DNA from: Pseudomonadota bacterium | Lineage (GTDB): Bacteria; Pseudomonadota; Alphaproteobacteria; Rhizobiales; Xanthobacteraceae | Length of the DNA: 14,146 bases | Assembly (NCBI GenBank): GCA_023435725.1 | Contig: JAEYRD010000008.1 | Span: 1 to 14,146 of the forward strand | Direction: 5' to 3' | Shown: one piece after another, positions 13,761-14,146 of the stretch | Position numbering within the stretch: position 1 is the first letter of the stretch | How the letters are laid out: every line of letters begins with the position of its first letter | Translations under genes and position numbers: made by a program | The notes under the pieces: model-generated | What the model was told of the DNA's origin: nothing | The model's input: only the letters and a program-made list of their open reading frames with translations | Databases searched by the model: none

Positions 13761-14146
13761 ATGCTGCACTCCCGGACGCGAAACTCATTGCGAAAGCAGA
13801 AGGCGGCGCTGCTGTCGGCCACGGCGCTTGCCGTTGTCGTGACGATATTGTTGCCGCTGACATTGTTTGGCATCGCGCCGGCCCATGCCGACGCCGGCAT
13901 TGGCGGGGCGGGTGGTGACGGCGACGGCGGCAGTGGCGGCCTTGCCGGTGCCGGCGGCGATGTAAACGGAGGTCAGGGTGTTAATCCGCTCGTCCCCGGG
14001 CTCGGAGCGGGCGGCGGCGGCGGCGGCGCGGCAGGAGGTGCCGGCGGCCTTGGAGGGACGGATATCAACGGCGGCAACGGCGGCGTTGGCGGCGACGGCG
14101 CGAGCGTCGCCGGCGGTGCCGGCGGGAGCGGCGGTTCGGGCGGGGC
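13761..14146 (+). CDS. Exported glycine-rich (PGRS-like) repeat protein, 3' end outside window
   Basis: An open frame starts at ATG 13761, 5 nt after GGAGGG, and runs to the window edge without a stop (128 codons seen). Residues 1-43 form a long signal peptide: basic MLHSRTRNSLRKQKA, hydrophobic AALLSATALAVVVTILLPLTLFGIAP, and AHA as a cleavage site. From residue 46 the chain is dominated by Gly, Ala, Asp, Asn and Ser in GGxG units such as GGAGGDGDGGSGG and GGNGGVGGDG, interrupted by VNPLVPGLG. This resembles PE_PGRS-like or large rhizobial autotransporter/adhesin passenger regions. I infer a surface or secreted structural protein; whether a beta-barrel autotransporter domain follows cannot be seen. 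Confidence 0.8.
   Translation, partial: MLHSRTRNSLRKQKAALLSATALAVVVTILLPLTLFGIAPAHADAGIGGAGGDGDGGSGGLAGAGGDVNGGQGVNPLVPGLGAGGGGGGAAGGAGGLGGTDINGGNGGVGGDGASVAGGAGGSGGSGG
14010..14027 (+). repeat. In-frame (GGC)6 tract
   Basis: Six consecutive GGC codons encode Gly within the glycine-rich protein. Gain or loss of units would keep the frame and change only the tract length. Confidence 0.75.

Noticed and set aside
13544..13900. 118-codon - strand open frame across the gap and the signal peptide of the glycine-rich gene
   Set aside because: Parts look mildly protein-like (for example PQFAIPIPVVGGIQRREAPN), but there is no recognised family, and it overlaps a signal peptide with a strong ribosome site on the other strand.

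Overview
The window looks like chromosomal DNA of a Bradyrhizobium-type alphaproteobacterium (Nitrobacteraceae; close relatives such as Rhodopseudomonas cannot be excluded). The basis is high GC, a divK-pleD cell-cycle pair, an EipB/DUF1849 envelope protein, a DUF3572 gene coupled to a zinc-finger DinB, and several GTCATT...AATGAC palindromic repeats of the kind I associate with that group. No database search was possible, so all names rest on reading the translations.

Layout. (1) 71-562 (+): trmO-like tRNA methyltransferase whose apparent start is followed by an in-frame TAA at codon 4. (2) 696-3817 (-): a four-gene run transcribed leftwards in the order RidA-family protein, glycerophosphodiester phosphodiesterase, FemAB/GNAT-like protein, HIT-family hydrolase. 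A palindromic repeat separates the second and third genes. (3) 4049-5789 (+): a divergent run of EipB-like periplasmic protein, a second RidA-family protein lacking the usual arginine, and a Nudix hydrolase. (4) 5817-8000 (-): ACT-domain protein, DNA polymerase IV (dinB) and DUF3572; the last two overlap as GTGA. (5) 8221-9974 (+): divK and pleD, a phosphorelay receiver and a diguanylate cyclase that probably act in polar cell-cycle control. (6) 9975-10314: intergenic DNA with a structured block and a large palindromic repeat. (7) 10315-12300: a TetR-type repressor divergent from an MFS transporter, with a candidate promoter and operator between them. (8) 12494-14146: a more accessory end, with a RibD-C/DHFR-like reductase, a C-terminal remnant of an IS5-type transposase, and the start of an exported, extremely glycine-rich protein that runs off the window.

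Most of the window is ordinary housekeeping and signalling. The points most worth a second look are the trmO nonsense codon, the palindromic repeats that all sit within about 25 nt of a stop codon (one shows paired compensatory changes), the hairpin that carries the stop codons of two convergent genes, and the glycine-rich secreted protein at the right edge. I found no CRISPR array, tRNA, rRNA, phage, toxin-antitoxin or evident defence system.
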